49,064 nt of DNA, taken from Gnetum montanum. Lineage: Eukaryota > Streptophyta > Gnetopsida > Gnetales > Gnetaceae. The position numbers and the translations under genes are program-made. Location: assembly GCA_015680685.1 (NCBI GenBank), contig MNCI01000970.1, positions 746,179-795,242 on the forward strand, in the 5' to 3' direction. The notes under the pieces were generated by a model that ran no database searches, had not been told where the DNA came from, and was given only the letters and a program-made list of their open reading frames with translations. Below are positions 35,610-46,554 of the stretch, one piece after another (positions within the stretch are counted from its first letter, which is position 1; each line of letters begins with the position of its first letter).

Positions 35610-36680
35610 TTATGTCATATTTCTACTAGTGATGTGCTTTTGCAATGTTTGAATTCTACTAAATCTAAATAAGTATTAGAGAAAGTTCATTTAGGTTTAT
35701 GTTATGATCATTATTATTCAAGGTCTTTTGTTTCTTGTATTTTTTTCTCTTGGATGTTGGTGGCCTACTATGAATAAAGATTCTAACTCTATTATTAAAA
35801 TTTGAAATTGTTTTCAAAGACATTAACCTCTAATTTATACATCGTTTGAATAAGTTCATACCTTATAAGTCACTTGGCCTTTTCAAAAATGAGTCTTTAA
35901 TCTCATTGGTCCTATTTTACAAAATGGGTTGAAGCTATCCCACTCCATTTTACTATTGTTAAATTCATTTCTCACTTTTTTTTCTTGATCAAATTATTGT
36001 TTGGTTTGGTATTCCTTTAGTTATTATTACTAGCAATGCATCTCAATTTAAAAATTAAAGAAATATCTTACTTTTATTCTCAATACCAAATCCACTAGTT
36101 AGTCTCTTTATTGTATTATCCTCAAGCTAATGGTCATACAGAAGTCATAAATAAAATCATTATGTGTTTCCTCAAATCCATGGATGATAAAATGAAAAAA
36201 TAAGAGCATACTTAGTTATCCATAGCAAGTGGATTTATTGCACTATTCTCAAAATAGCCATTGGCAAAACCCCATTTATTTAACCTATATAGTTGAAGCC
36301 ATGTTATCATTTTAGCTCAATATTGCTTCCCTTCAAGTAGCTCTCCACAATTGGATTCCTACTAGGGCTTGTAGCTAGATGAGATGTCTTGAACTTGGTT
36401 TACTTAAAGAACATCATTAAGAAATAACATAGCCTATTAAACAATATTGAGTGCAACTTCTTCAACATTAGCACCCCTATCTAGCTTAAAAAGAGATATG
36501 TAAAGGTGATCTTGTTCTTTACCATTTTTCCAACTTTAAAATGAAATTTTTTTTTGCTAATTGGCAATGATTGTTCATTGTAACTCAAGCTTTCAATAAT
36601 GATGCATATAAAATCACCAACTTTGATGGAAAAAATTTTTTGAAACCAATAAACCATACCATTTTCTAGTGGTACTATAT
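35610..36680 (+). pseudogene. Tat-like Ty3/gypsy integrase remnant
   Basis: Across frames it reads DVLLQCLNSTKSK.VLEKVH, then GCWWPTMNKDS (the usual GYYWPTM), WPF, LIGPI-like, YFTKWVEAIPL (about 35912), YPQANGHTEVINKII (about 36108-36152) and a C-terminal stretch with KGDLVLYHF, KFFFANWQ, AYKITNFDGKNFLKPIN (about 36500-36650). This ending resembles the GDLVLR...WEGPY...AY.L...DG pattern of Tat/Ogre-type integrases. It differs from the E1-E4 integrase and belongs to another lineage. It has many stops. The acidic core residues are only partly visible. Confidence 0.75.
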
Positions 36681-37431
36681 ATGATTACTAACTTAGAAAA
36701 GTTGAGCTAGTAATCTTCTTACTTGTATTTTTCTTTGATTAATCATTTGTGTTAATTATTCTTTGTAAGGTTTTAAGTGTTTTCTATTTGAAAGAAAGTG
36801 ATGAGTTCAAGTGAGATAGAAAGTATGTTTATATTTTATGGCACCCTTTCATCATATTAAGTGTAGAACTTAGCTATGCCCTAGATTTATGATATAGCAT
36901 CAACCTCATGATAAGTATATTGATAATATCCTATTTTTTTCTCTTATAATTTCTACTTTTCTTTCTCCCCCTTTGTTTGTATGTATGTACATTCATATCT
37001 CCAGTAATCTCCATCTCTAGTTTCTTCAAACATCATCTTCTCCATAGCTATATCTCAATTTTACAACAAAGTGTATTACCTCGTCTTGTTCTATGCTAAT
37101 TCTATTTAACTCTCATCATCAAGTATGTCTACACCTTCTCCACTAGCATCTAAGATAGTAATCACTAATACATACGCTTTTCTTTTCTAGTCATTGGGTA
37201 TAGCCTATACCTTGTTTATCCATTTTCCTTAATTTTCCTCTTCATTTCTCTCTTCCATTTTTAAATTTATCCCTTCCCCACCATGAGTTCCTATAGTTAC
37301 TTTGGTCTTCTAACATCTCTTGATAATGAAGATCTCTTTTTATTAGTTAATAGTTTTTCTTTTTCAAAAAGTTTTTGAACTATTCATACAAAATCTCTCT
37401 TGAAAAATAAATAAAATCCAATGTAGAGTAG
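36681..37431. other. Unassigned sequence before the copia element
   Basis: It is AT-rich with pyrimidine-rich stretches (about 36950-37300). No gene or repeat end is recognised apart from the start of the copia LTR at 37432. Confidence 0.4.
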
Positions 37432-38092
37432 TGTTAAGGATTTTGTTTGTTCTGTCAAGCTCAACATTCAAAAAATTATCTATATAAAGTAACATTGTAA
37501 ACTTATATCTACACCATCATGGTGATATCACTGCCATGGTGAAGTTGTCTCTCTAGTGTACCCACAGTGTAGTTATGGTGTGATACTATGGTTACACTTA
37601 GTTAATTGTCTATATTAATCATTAATTAGTTAATGATAAATAAATGATTATGTCATTTTCCAAATGACATGAAAATTACTCTAGACCTATATACTTATAA
37701 GAAATTAGAAGTGAATGTGTGAAGTGTAAAGTACAACCAAGACAATGTTTGAGCATGAATTTACTTTGCATCTAAGATAATATCTTGTTTTTATCAATTT
37801 GGTCCATTCATGTAGTCAACTTTATTTTATGCTGGTCATACACACACTAATGTTCTTATTGAATTGTTAATCATGGATATTGTACAAGATAACTAAAAGG
37901 TAATCAAATCAAATAGGAAATAATATGTGACTATCATGAATATGTATAATATGTTCAAGCTTACACCATGGTATATTATTTGTGGTGCTGTTAAACTTGA
38001 TATATATATATATATATATGTTAGTTTATATCAACATAAATTGTGTATTATTTTCTTAGACTTTGTGATTCAACATATCATAAAACTTGACA
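37432..38092 (+). repeat. Copia-type 5' LTR
   Basis: It runs from TGTTAAGGATTTTG to ACTTGACA. It matches the split 3' LTR through landmarks such as TATCTACACCATCA, TTTTCCAAATGACATG, GTGTAAAGT, TTGTTAATCATG and TTCAACATATCA. A (TA) run of about 19 bases is at 38001-38019. Confidence 0.87.
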
Positions 38093-38108
38093 TGGTATTA
38101 GAGTTGAG
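38093..38108 (+). promoter_or_regulatory. Copia-type primer-binding site
   Basis: TGGTATTAGAGTTGAG stands immediately after the LTR. It differs by one base in the core from TGGTATCAGAGC, the tRNA-iMet site used by most plant copia elements. This sets the plus orientation. Confidence 0.85.
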
Positions 38109-38862
38109 TTTATGTTGATGAGATTTATCACTGTAAGATAATTGAAAATTTATTTATTAACTATTTAATAAAATTTCATATAGTAAAAAATTAAAAATAG
38201 AACTACATGCATTTGCAAAGAGAAAGTACATTATCAAATCGATTTTTCTCAAACTTTCAAAGCATATAATCTTAGAATTACCATTCATCCCACAATTACT
38301 GCAATCTAGAACTCATGGTGGAATACTCTAGTGTGATAACTCATAGTGGAATAACTTTATTTTTTGACATTGTAGTATTAAAAGTTTCACCGTTGGTTGA
38401 GAATTTTATCAAAATATTCAACAATTGTTGGTTTATTTACTAATTTTTGGGTTTGAAAAGGCACATAAAATATTTCTTATATTTTTCTTTGAAAATTTGT
38501 ATTGCTCCTAAAATATCATTTGAGGAGCTTTTTTTTTAAATTCTCTAGATGATTGGAACCAAACTTGTCAAGCATCAATATGAATAGTATTTATTTAAAG
38601 GTTAATTATGTCATATTTAGACTTAGCAGAGATGATAGCCATCGAGTCTCTGTAAATAATAGAATAAATTTCATTTCTAGATATTGCTAAATTTTCTCTA
38701 TGTTGTGGTAAAAGAAGCAAGCTCAATTAATTGATTGTTTATCTTCAAGAAGGAATTGATGAATAAGGTACTTGAAATAGAGATAAAGATGCCTTCACAT
38801 ATTCTTTGACATAAAATGATGTTTTGAATAAGAATATGTAGTAGTCATATGTAGACAAATAA

Positions 38863-39534
38863 AAATATGCTAAATTATTCAAAAGGAATCAATTGGAGAT
38901 GACCAAGGCCCTGAATGTTACTCATGAACAAGAAAAAGAAATGGAAGACCTACAATAAGCAAGAATCACCATGGCATCCAACAATAATCTTGGGCTATCT
39001 AATAGAGTTTAGGAATTAACACTGAAGATAGTGAAGTCAAAATGGATAAGAATAGTTTGGAAGAATGAAAACTCCACTCTTCTAAAGGATCTAAAGAAAT
39101 TTTAAAAGAAAACAATAAAGTTCATGATGTAGAAGTCTGATATAAATGTAAATTTGCATGAGAAGAGAAAGTAACATAGTCCAGAAATGATAAGACTATG
39201 GGAACAAGTGGTCATTAACAAATGTATTAATGACTATGAAGAAGCGATAGAGTCATTGGTTAATTTAGATCATGACATAATTGCCATTCCCACCATTAGT
39301 TCATTGTCACTTTAAATCATATTTAATAATATTCATGAGCAAGTCCTTAAGCATATTGACACCAGTTAGAAGAAAAATATAGATCCTACATTTGATGTTC
39401 TACCGTTGTCAAGTGAAGAGTCAACTTTCAAGTTTGCTATGAAGGATACAACTCCTAAGTCTAAGGAAGAATGATCATCTAGCATGTTTCAAAATTTAAT
39501 AAACATAGATATAAATTCATTTATTGATAATTGA
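38863..39534 (+). pseudogene. Unrecognised degenerate reading frame in the copia element
   Basis: One frame can be followed for about 220 codons with several internal TAA/TAG, some at likely Gln codons. An ATG at 38899 opens MTKALNVTHEQEKEMEDLQ, charged and probably helical or coiled-coil. Later parts include IRLWEQVVINKCINDYEEAI, FDVLPLSSEESTFKFAMKD and a final TGA near 39533. I recognise no gag, protease or other family. It could be a diverged copia gag, or a captured host fragment. Frame continuity suggests it was once coding. Confidence 0.45.
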
Positions 39535-40049
39535 TGATATTTGTTTTACAAATTATTACTTGTATCTTATTATAGGAACATCTCCATTGACGATGAAGTT
39601 TAAATTTTAATTTTCCATGATAATATAGTTTCTTTCATATATAGTTTATAATTTATACTAATGTTATAATATATTTTGAGAGAGATAACACCCATCACAT
39701 CTCTAGCTATTATTTCAAGTGGTTTAGAAGAACTTTAAATTCAAAATTATTTTTAACATATATAGTTATAAGAAAAATGTTCATCTTTATTATTCGACTT
39801 TATTTTTGGCTTTACTAACAAAAAATAATGTTATTCCTTTAAGTTAAATAATGCTTACTTGAAATGATTTTTATAAGAAATTCTAATAGAGCTAGTTGCT
39901 CTACCTCTATTGCCTACAGATTAAATCCTAGGTTTTTTGTTGTAGTATGAAAAAAATTTAAGTGATTATATTTGTTTGTTAAGCACTTCTCTTGGGTCTT
40001 GAAATTGTTAAAGCAAAATTAGTTTTCAAATGTTAAGCTTGAAAGATGG
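39535..40049. other. Copia internal region, 3' part
   Basis: No frame is seen. It ends in CTTGAAAGATGG before the LTR, a possible decayed polypurine tract. Confidence 0.4.
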
Positions 40050-40221
40050 TGTTAAGAATTTGATATGATCTATCAAGCTCACCATTCAAAAGAGATCTAT
40101 ATGAATTAATACTATGAACTTATATCTACACCATCAAGGTGATACCATATCATAGTGAAGTTATTTCCATGATGTAGCCATAGTGTAGTCATGATGTAAT
40201 ATTATGGTTATAGTTAGTTAA
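40050..40221 (+). repeat. Copia-type 3' LTR, first part
   Basis: It starts TGTTAAGAATTTG and matches the first 180 or so bases of the 5' LTR. It breaks off at GTTAA (40217-40221), the target duplicated by E4, and continues at 47326. Confidence 0.87.
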
Positions 40222-41001
40222 TGAAGAGCCGCGATATTGCGTACCCAATATCACATCCTACCTCATCTTCTATAAATAAGAGGTGGCACCCTTTGTTCTA
40301 GAGTAGTAAGAGTTAGACCCTTAGCCAGATTCTTGCAGTTTAGTCATTCCAGAGTTAGAATAATTCTTGTGTGCCTGCAGTAGGAGTCATAGAGTGAACA
40401 GATCTTTATTCGAGCAATTTGTACCTAAGCACATATTTGTGTACGACAATAAAGGCGAACTTTATGATAAACCTTGCAGCATACAGATTAAGCTAATTAG
40501 TAATTAATTATTGTTGGATGTTTAATGCTTTCCTAGTTAATTAATTTCTCTCTCAACCTTTGACCCTCTTAATTAAATACACTCAGTACAACCACTTCGA
40601 GCATGCGTGTAGTGCTTGGTAACCTAGTAACAATTAGCATTTGGTAACCCTAGCGATGTTGCACTGGTTTAGGATGTGTATGAAAAGTGGGAACAGATAC
40701 TGGTGTTAGGAAAATTTAGAAACTAGTTAATGAATAGTTAAGATAAATTAGCCACTTAGCTCTCTCTTCCTCTCCTTATTAGCAGAAGACATAAAAAGAA
40801 AAACGCTATAAAAATCACATACCTCAAGCTTACTTAACCATACAACCATGACAATACAAGTAAGTTTTGGAAGACAATGATTGATTAACCCTGGGTGTTA
40901 CATTAAGGCGTGTAAGCACTTAGTCCTTGGAGTTCGATCAGATCATGCATGAAATGCTCATATTTGTATGGTTAAGTGTAGGGGTACCTCGTCACTCATC
41001 A
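40222..41001 (+). repeat. E4 5' LTR
   Basis: It starts TGAAGAGCC (the 3' LTR has TGATGAGCC) and ends CTCATCA. TATAAATA is at 40271-40278, about 50 bases from the start, so U3 is very short. AATAAA in R is at 40450-40455. About five of 60 bases differ from the 3' LTR in the stretch I compared after TATA. Confidence 0.93.
40271..40278 (+). promoter_or_regulatory. TATA box of the E4 5' LTR
   Basis: TATAAATA in the U3, conserved in the 3' LTR (46623-46630) and in E2, E3 and the solo LTR. It marks the RNA polymerase II promoter of the family. Confidence 0.75.
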
Positions 41002-41002
41002 T

Positions 41003-41020
41003 TGGCACCATTGCCAAGGA
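41003..41020 (+). promoter_or_regulatory. E4 primer-binding site
   Basis: TGGCACCATTGCCAAGGA begins one base after the LTR and is the closest here to TGGCGCCGTTGCCGGGGA of Athila elements. The differences are mostly CG to CA or G to A changes. Confidence 0.85.
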
Positions 41021-41145
41021 CTTAGTTGTTTGTGTGCTACGTAGAACATAGGAAATCATTCATATCATTGGAATGCTAGAACAAACCCTTAGGGTTAATC
41101 AAAGAAGGACAAGCCAATGGTACATTGCACACCAAATAAGACAAG

Positions 41146-43654
41146 ATGTCTTCCTCTTCGCATAAGAGCACTTCACCGCCTATGACTAACACAAGAGATA
41201 GTTGGCGGCATACTACACGTAACCAAGATCCGTTAGTTCCCCAATAGTTTCGTGTGGTATAAACTCATCACGATGAGTATGTACCCAATTTCACCTTTAT
41301 TCTCCACCAAGATGAACAATTGCGTTGGAGATACTTGGAGGGTAACATAGTGTTGCCTCCAGACCGATCAGTCCCCAACATGCTCCTTCATGCTCTCACA
41401 CGAATAGGCATGCTACTTTTATATGTAGAATACATTGCATGTGATCATGACACAAAGGACTATCATCCCACAGAAGTGCAACATCAAAGGGACTTGCGAT
41501 AGGAGAGATACCATACATCCTTGAAGGGTAAGTGGTTCCATAATGCTCCGCACATCTTGAGAAAAATTAAGAATGGTGAAATTGCCTCAATAGGTTCCCT
41601 ACAAAATGATGTTCCCGCTCCTAATGATGGTCAGGAGGTGATGTATCAAAACCTCTACTCCACTATTCACAACCTTGGTTCTAACACCCATAAACATAAA
41701 GTGTTTAATAAGGGAACACGAACACATGATAAGGGCAGACGTTCTTATCATGATCACGATCAAGGCTGAGACCATCGAAGAGAAGGTAGAAAACATCATC
41801 ATGGATGGTTCTCCTTCTTCTTCACCTTCATCGTCACCTTCACCCTCTCCTTCAGTGTCGGGACACAGTCATAAGGAACCCAATCGTGAGGATAAAGGAA
41901 AATAGAGTGAAAAACATCGATGAGACAGTCGAGAATGAGGATGATGGCACTCTAGGGAATCAAGGCATAGAAGAAGGGAGAGTAGGGAACCACGTAGACA
42001 CCATAAACACTATGAACAAGATGATCATGAAGAACCCCTACTCGCAACTAGAAGCATGCTAGATATAATGGAGGATGTAAGAGTTCCAACAAGGCACCAA
42101 AAGGATAGTAGGATCAAGAGGTTAGACATGGACAACATCCCATGATTTGAAAGGGGATACAACACTCATCCTCAAAATCATTTACAAGCATTCCACAATG
42201 CATGTGCCTTGCAAAACATAGAGAATGAATGGTAAAAATTGAAGTTGTTCCCAAGGATACTAGTGAAAGAAGTTGAAAGCTAGTACTGGTCCTTAGAAGT
42301 GAAATCCATTTGGAGGTGGAGTACAATGTTAGAACTGCTTAATGATAAGTACCAAACGTACTCTCGAGTATCTAACCTACGAAAGCAAATCCAAGGATGG
42401 AAGCAAGAAAATCATGAACCCTTGGATGCTACCATGGGTGGCTATTACGCACTATTACATTGTTGCCCTGGCCATGGTTATTCATAGTGGGATCAACTAT
42501 GCCATCTAGTAGATGGACTTAGGCATGAAACAATGAGAACCCTTGGAACGTATGCCCAAGGAAGATTATCAGAGCTTAGGTCTCATCAAATTCATAGATT
42601 GCTAGAGCAAGTAGCCAAGGAAGAAGGTGAGCTACGAAAGAGAGAAAGTGCAGAAGAATACAACCGAGATCCTTCCCTCCAAAAAAGGGGAGTGAGATTT
42701 TGTAAGGAAGAAGAGTCACCACTCGAAGAGATGGTGAATAGGAAAAATTTGCTGCTCCAAAAGTTAACAATAGAAGTATCAGCAAAGGTAGACCAAATGT
42801 GGGACTCCCTGGATAGTAGGTTTGAAACTGTTCTTAAAATTATAGAGGAGTCTAGGGAGTGAGGTAGTGATCATGATAAAAAGAAAAAGAGAGAAGTGGA
42901 AAATGCATGTAACAAGGATAAGGGCAAAATGGCCATCACAGAAGAGGTTTTGGATTCAGACATGGACAATGACGGTGGATGCGAGATATGCCAATATGAC
43001 CATCCTAAGGGATGTTTCCTAATAATCTCACATCTACAAGAGTCTGGGGTATATGCACTCAACCCATGACTTAACAAACGGCAAGCACCCTGATGGTTAC
43101 CTTATCCCCAAGGTAATCCAAGGCAATTCCACCAACCATTAAAATATTATCCAAGTGGAACTCCACCACAACCCATCGAACAACATCAATAGTGGCAATA
43201 CCCACAATCATGGGGGATGCCACCACCAAGGCAACAATACCCCTACTAGCAACCAGACCCATATGGCTACTACGTGCAGCATCCAATCTCTCCACGTGAC
43301 TTTGTTGGTCACATTACACCACAACATCACTACCAAGATCATGGGTATTATAGAACTCCTTCTCCTAGGGAAGATAACCCACAAACATACCATCCTTCAA
43401 ATCCATCCGCAACTCTCACACCAATAGCTCCATTACCACCCGCTCTAGCAATGCAAGGGGAACTCCCTACTCAACTGCAGCAACACAATTCCATGAGGGT
43501 TGTGAATCCTCAACCCGCTATTGGTTTTGACAATCATATAAAGAAAAGGCCTTTCTTCAGAACCAACAGTCCCTCTAATCCCTCACAACCACAAGCGGTT
43601 GAACCTATGAATGCCTCCCCATCAAATAAGGCTTCAGAGATCCCTTCAAACTAA
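41146..43654 (+). pseudogene. gag: E4 gag, best preserved copy
   Basis: The ATG at 41146 begins MSSSSHKSTSPPM. The N-terminal part is nearly open to 41502 (NFTFILHQDEQLRWRYLEGN). Then come a basic His/Arg-rich stretch (about 41690-41790), a Ser/Pro run (41808-41860), the gag core (about 42100-42400), an acidic helical part open at 42533-42862, the knuckle CEICQYDHPKGC at 42980-43015 and a Pro/Gln-rich tail open to 43654. The stop there (TAA at 43652) sits where E3 has CAA. At least one frameshift occurs near 41860-42100. In the family, gag runs on into protease. Confidence 0.87.
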
Positions 43655-44460
43655 ACACCAAGCTCAACGTATACGGTTATGTTAACACATGCCATTATTG
43701 AATGGATTAAGGTTGGTCACCTTCCCAAGAAATTATTTGATCATGGAATCCCTCTAATCTATCTCCAAATCACTAGGAATGAACCATGCAAAGCTCTTCT
43801 GGACTCAGGTTCTAGAGTCAACTTAATATCACAAGAGATGTACAAAGCCTGGAACCTACCTCTGTTAAGGAAGAGAAATATTCACCTAGAGCTAGCTGAC
43901 CAGTCCATCACTATCCCCTTGGGACTAGTGGAGGACATCATTACCATTGTGTGCGGGTGGTTGCACCCAGCTAATTTCCTAGTGATACAAGTAAATAACA
44001 ATAAAGGGGACTTCCCAATAATAATGGGAAGGGCATGGCTAAGTACTATAGATGCGTGCCTAGGAATCCGTGATCTTTCCCTGGAAATATCTAAGGAGAA
44101 CATTTTTGGGAAGATCAAGAAGAAGAAGGTTCCATGCATCACATGCAGTGATACAGGGTGCGATTGCATGCAGAAATCATGGGTTGTGCAAAGTTTAGCA
44201 TTGCCTACATGCAACTAGTGTGTACAAGACCTTAACCTACAAAAGTACTTGTATGTAGCAGCCACGCGACAAGAAGACACCTAGTGGCTGATAGCTAATC
44301 AAGAGAGCAACTTACTAACGTGCATGGAATTAACTGAGGGAATAACTTACACCTACATTAAAAGCATAGATGCATTAGAGCAAGTTGGGAACCAACTTGC
44401 AAACCTTAACTTGGAAAACATCAATTGGGGGAAGTTGGAAATTCCTAGAAAAGTCAGACA
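43655..44460 (+). pseudogene. E4 protease domain, active site intact
   Basis: It is open at 43679-44218 (179 residues). The active site reads LLDSGSRVNLIS with Asp at codon 43802-43804, the D-S-G motif of retroviral-type aspartic proteases. Other motifs: LPLLRKRNIHLELADQSI, LGLVEDI, FPIIMGRAWLSTIDA, RDLSLEISKENIFGKI. The first stop after it is a TAG at 44217. A TAG at 44282-44284 replaces the CAG of E3 at 26640-26642. The linker then runs to NINWGKLEIP, where the deletion starts. E1, E2 and E3 have all lost the D-S-G, so this is the only copy whose protease could have worked until recently. Confidence 0.88.
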
Positions 44461-44475
44461 AGAGCCTTAGTAGGA
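44455..44475 (+). other. E4 deletion junction: RT, RNase H and integrase lost
   Basis: Text like E3 26775-26825 (GGGGGAAGTTGGAAAT) changes within GAGCCTTAG into text like E3 29586-29620 (GAGAGCTTAGACAAG, GTCAACGTACAAC). A short GAGC.TTAG homology at the join suggests microhomology-mediated deletion of about 2.8 kb. Confidence 0.85.
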
Positions 44476-46544
44476 GATTGTTAGTCAATGTGCAACAGAC
44501 AAAACCTTTCCATGAATTTAGAATAGTCAGTGCACATAGTACCTCTGAGAAGGGATGACCCTGCTCACTATTTCAGATCTCCTCCTTCCAACTTGGTCAT
44601 GGAGGAGATGACCACCTCTGCTAACCAATTGAGGCCCTCAGTTCCTTTTTAAGTTTTTGTTTTACACATTTTTGTTTTACCAATTTCTTTAACTTTTCTT
44701 GTTTTTGTTTTAGAACATCATTTATACTTTTTCATTTCTTTGTGTGATTGTTTGTTTTGCTTGTTTTTATTTTTTATTTTTTGTTCTTGTTTTTGTCTTT
44801 GTTTGTTTTGTTAGGTTCATCACCTAATAAGCATTCCTGATGGTGGTATGAATTGTATTCTATCGATTGCTAATGTTTGGTTTTTACCTTTGATTTATCA
44901 TGTTGATACTACGGTATGGTTCTTTTGATATAATAGGCAATGAGTCCACGTCATCCATGCATTCATGAAGATTCTATGTTCTTTCTTGGCTTGGAATTTA
45001 TAGTCCCTTTCTTAATAATAAAACTATTAACGAAAAGGACTCAAGGACTGAAAAGGGTATGACTTCAAGGGGATTTGATGCATTTGTGCTGGCCATTCTC
45101 TTGGGTGCTTGGATGTTTTCTTCTTGAGTTTTCCTTACCATTCTGACATTGCTCCATTATCGGGAAGCTAAGCTAACAAAAATAAGTCTTTGCATGGTGT
45201 GGTTCTCATGTAAAAAAAATGGTGATAATTCAAAGCACAACCCTTAGACAAAATAATCATCTGGGTTACAAGCACTGGTTATGGAACTAAACAAACATGT
45301 TCCCTCTAACTAAGACCCTTTCTTACTTCTTACTTTTCCCTTTCTCGTTTCCTCAGAATGGTGGTGACTCTTTGGCAGAAGCATTATTGTTACTTCAAGT
45401 GGATAGATTGGCCAATTGTATTAATGCAAAGTCACTAGATGTGGATTATTTGAGGCTGGATTTGGGATGAGATCTACTCAGTCATATTAACAATAAATAC
45501 ATAAGGGACTNCGGATGAGATCTACTCAGTCATATTAACAATAAATACATAAGGGACTGTACACCACCTTACTCTTAGGACTCCACTCCATTCTCTTCTT
45601 CCCATAATTCTTTCTCCATCTTTCACCTCATTGCCGGTTGTATCAGTAGTATATATTTTGGTTGATGCATTGTTTTCTCTTTGGTAAATTCTTGGGGTTA
45701 ATTCTTTAACTTTTGCTTCCAAATGACATTTCTAGAGCCTACAGACTCTTGAATGTGGGTTTGTTAGGGCATAAAAGGCATGAGCCTACTTTGGGGAGGA
45801 CCCATTGGCATTCCTATTTGGTGCCTCAGTTAACTTCTTTACCTTAAACATTTCTGCAATCAACATTTGTTTGGTTCATTTCCACCTCTGACATCCATTT
45901 TTTTCAGCATTTTAATTGTTTCTTTTTCTCCATATTTCTTATTCCTTATCTTTTTCCATTCTATCGCTACTAGAGGATAGCTCTTAGTCATGGGGGCCCT
46001 AGTCCAATTTTTTTAATTTTTCCTAACCCCTACACCTTGGGTAGTCACTAGTGTTATATCTCTTGAAGCCATATCAACCATATCACAACTCAGCCAATGG
46101 ACCTTACGCTGAAGCAAAGTATCAACTGTATTGTGACTTACTTATCCTTGCTCATATGTGACTATGTTGTGTGTGCAAATGGTAATCATACAGTAATGGA
46201 CTAGACCTGGAGAAAACACTCAGGATGGATTGGTGTTGGAACAGTTGTGCAAGGAATAAGATTGATGGTGCACTCATGGGTAGACAACGGAAGGCGCAAT
46301 CTTGGCATCGATAGTAACACATCTTCTCCTTTTCTCTCTCTCTCTTCTCTCTTAGCTGCCAAATAAGGTTGGATGTCAAATGTGTATAGTGTTCACTCTT
46401 GTGGTCATGAACACTAATGTTGCCATGTATTGTAAGGTTGATCCATTCACATGTCATCCCATTCACCATTAGTGTCATTCAAGTCAATAATCTCATACCT
46501 TCCCAATATTTTGTAAGGAACTTGAGGATGAGTTTTCATTTAGT
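44476..46544 (+). other. E4 post-pol region
   Basis: It begins with the end of integrase (CAACAGACAAAACCTTTCCA), then a T-rich tract (44640-44815), then the shared blocks AGGCAATGAGTCCACG (about 44935), GCATGGTGTGGTTCTC (about 45192) and ACTTTGGGGAGGACCCATTG (45788-45807). It contains the N and a 46-base duplication. No long open frame is conserved. Confidence 0.75.
45465..45558 (+). repeat. 46-base exact repeat around a single N
   Basis: The 46 bases 45465-45510 recur exactly at 45513-45558, separated by N and C (45511-45512). This looks like two contig ends overlapping at a closed gap. E3 has only one copy of the text. Confidence 0.9.
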
Positions 46545-46546
46545 CA

Positions 46547-46554
46547 TGGGGGTA
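46547..46554 (+). promoter_or_regulatory. E4 polypurine tract
   Basis: TGGGGGTA directly before TGATGAGCC. It matches the tract of E3. Confidence 0.8.

Noticed and set aside
38001-38019. (TA)n run as a functional element
   Set aside because: It is an ordinary microsatellite inside the copia LTR.
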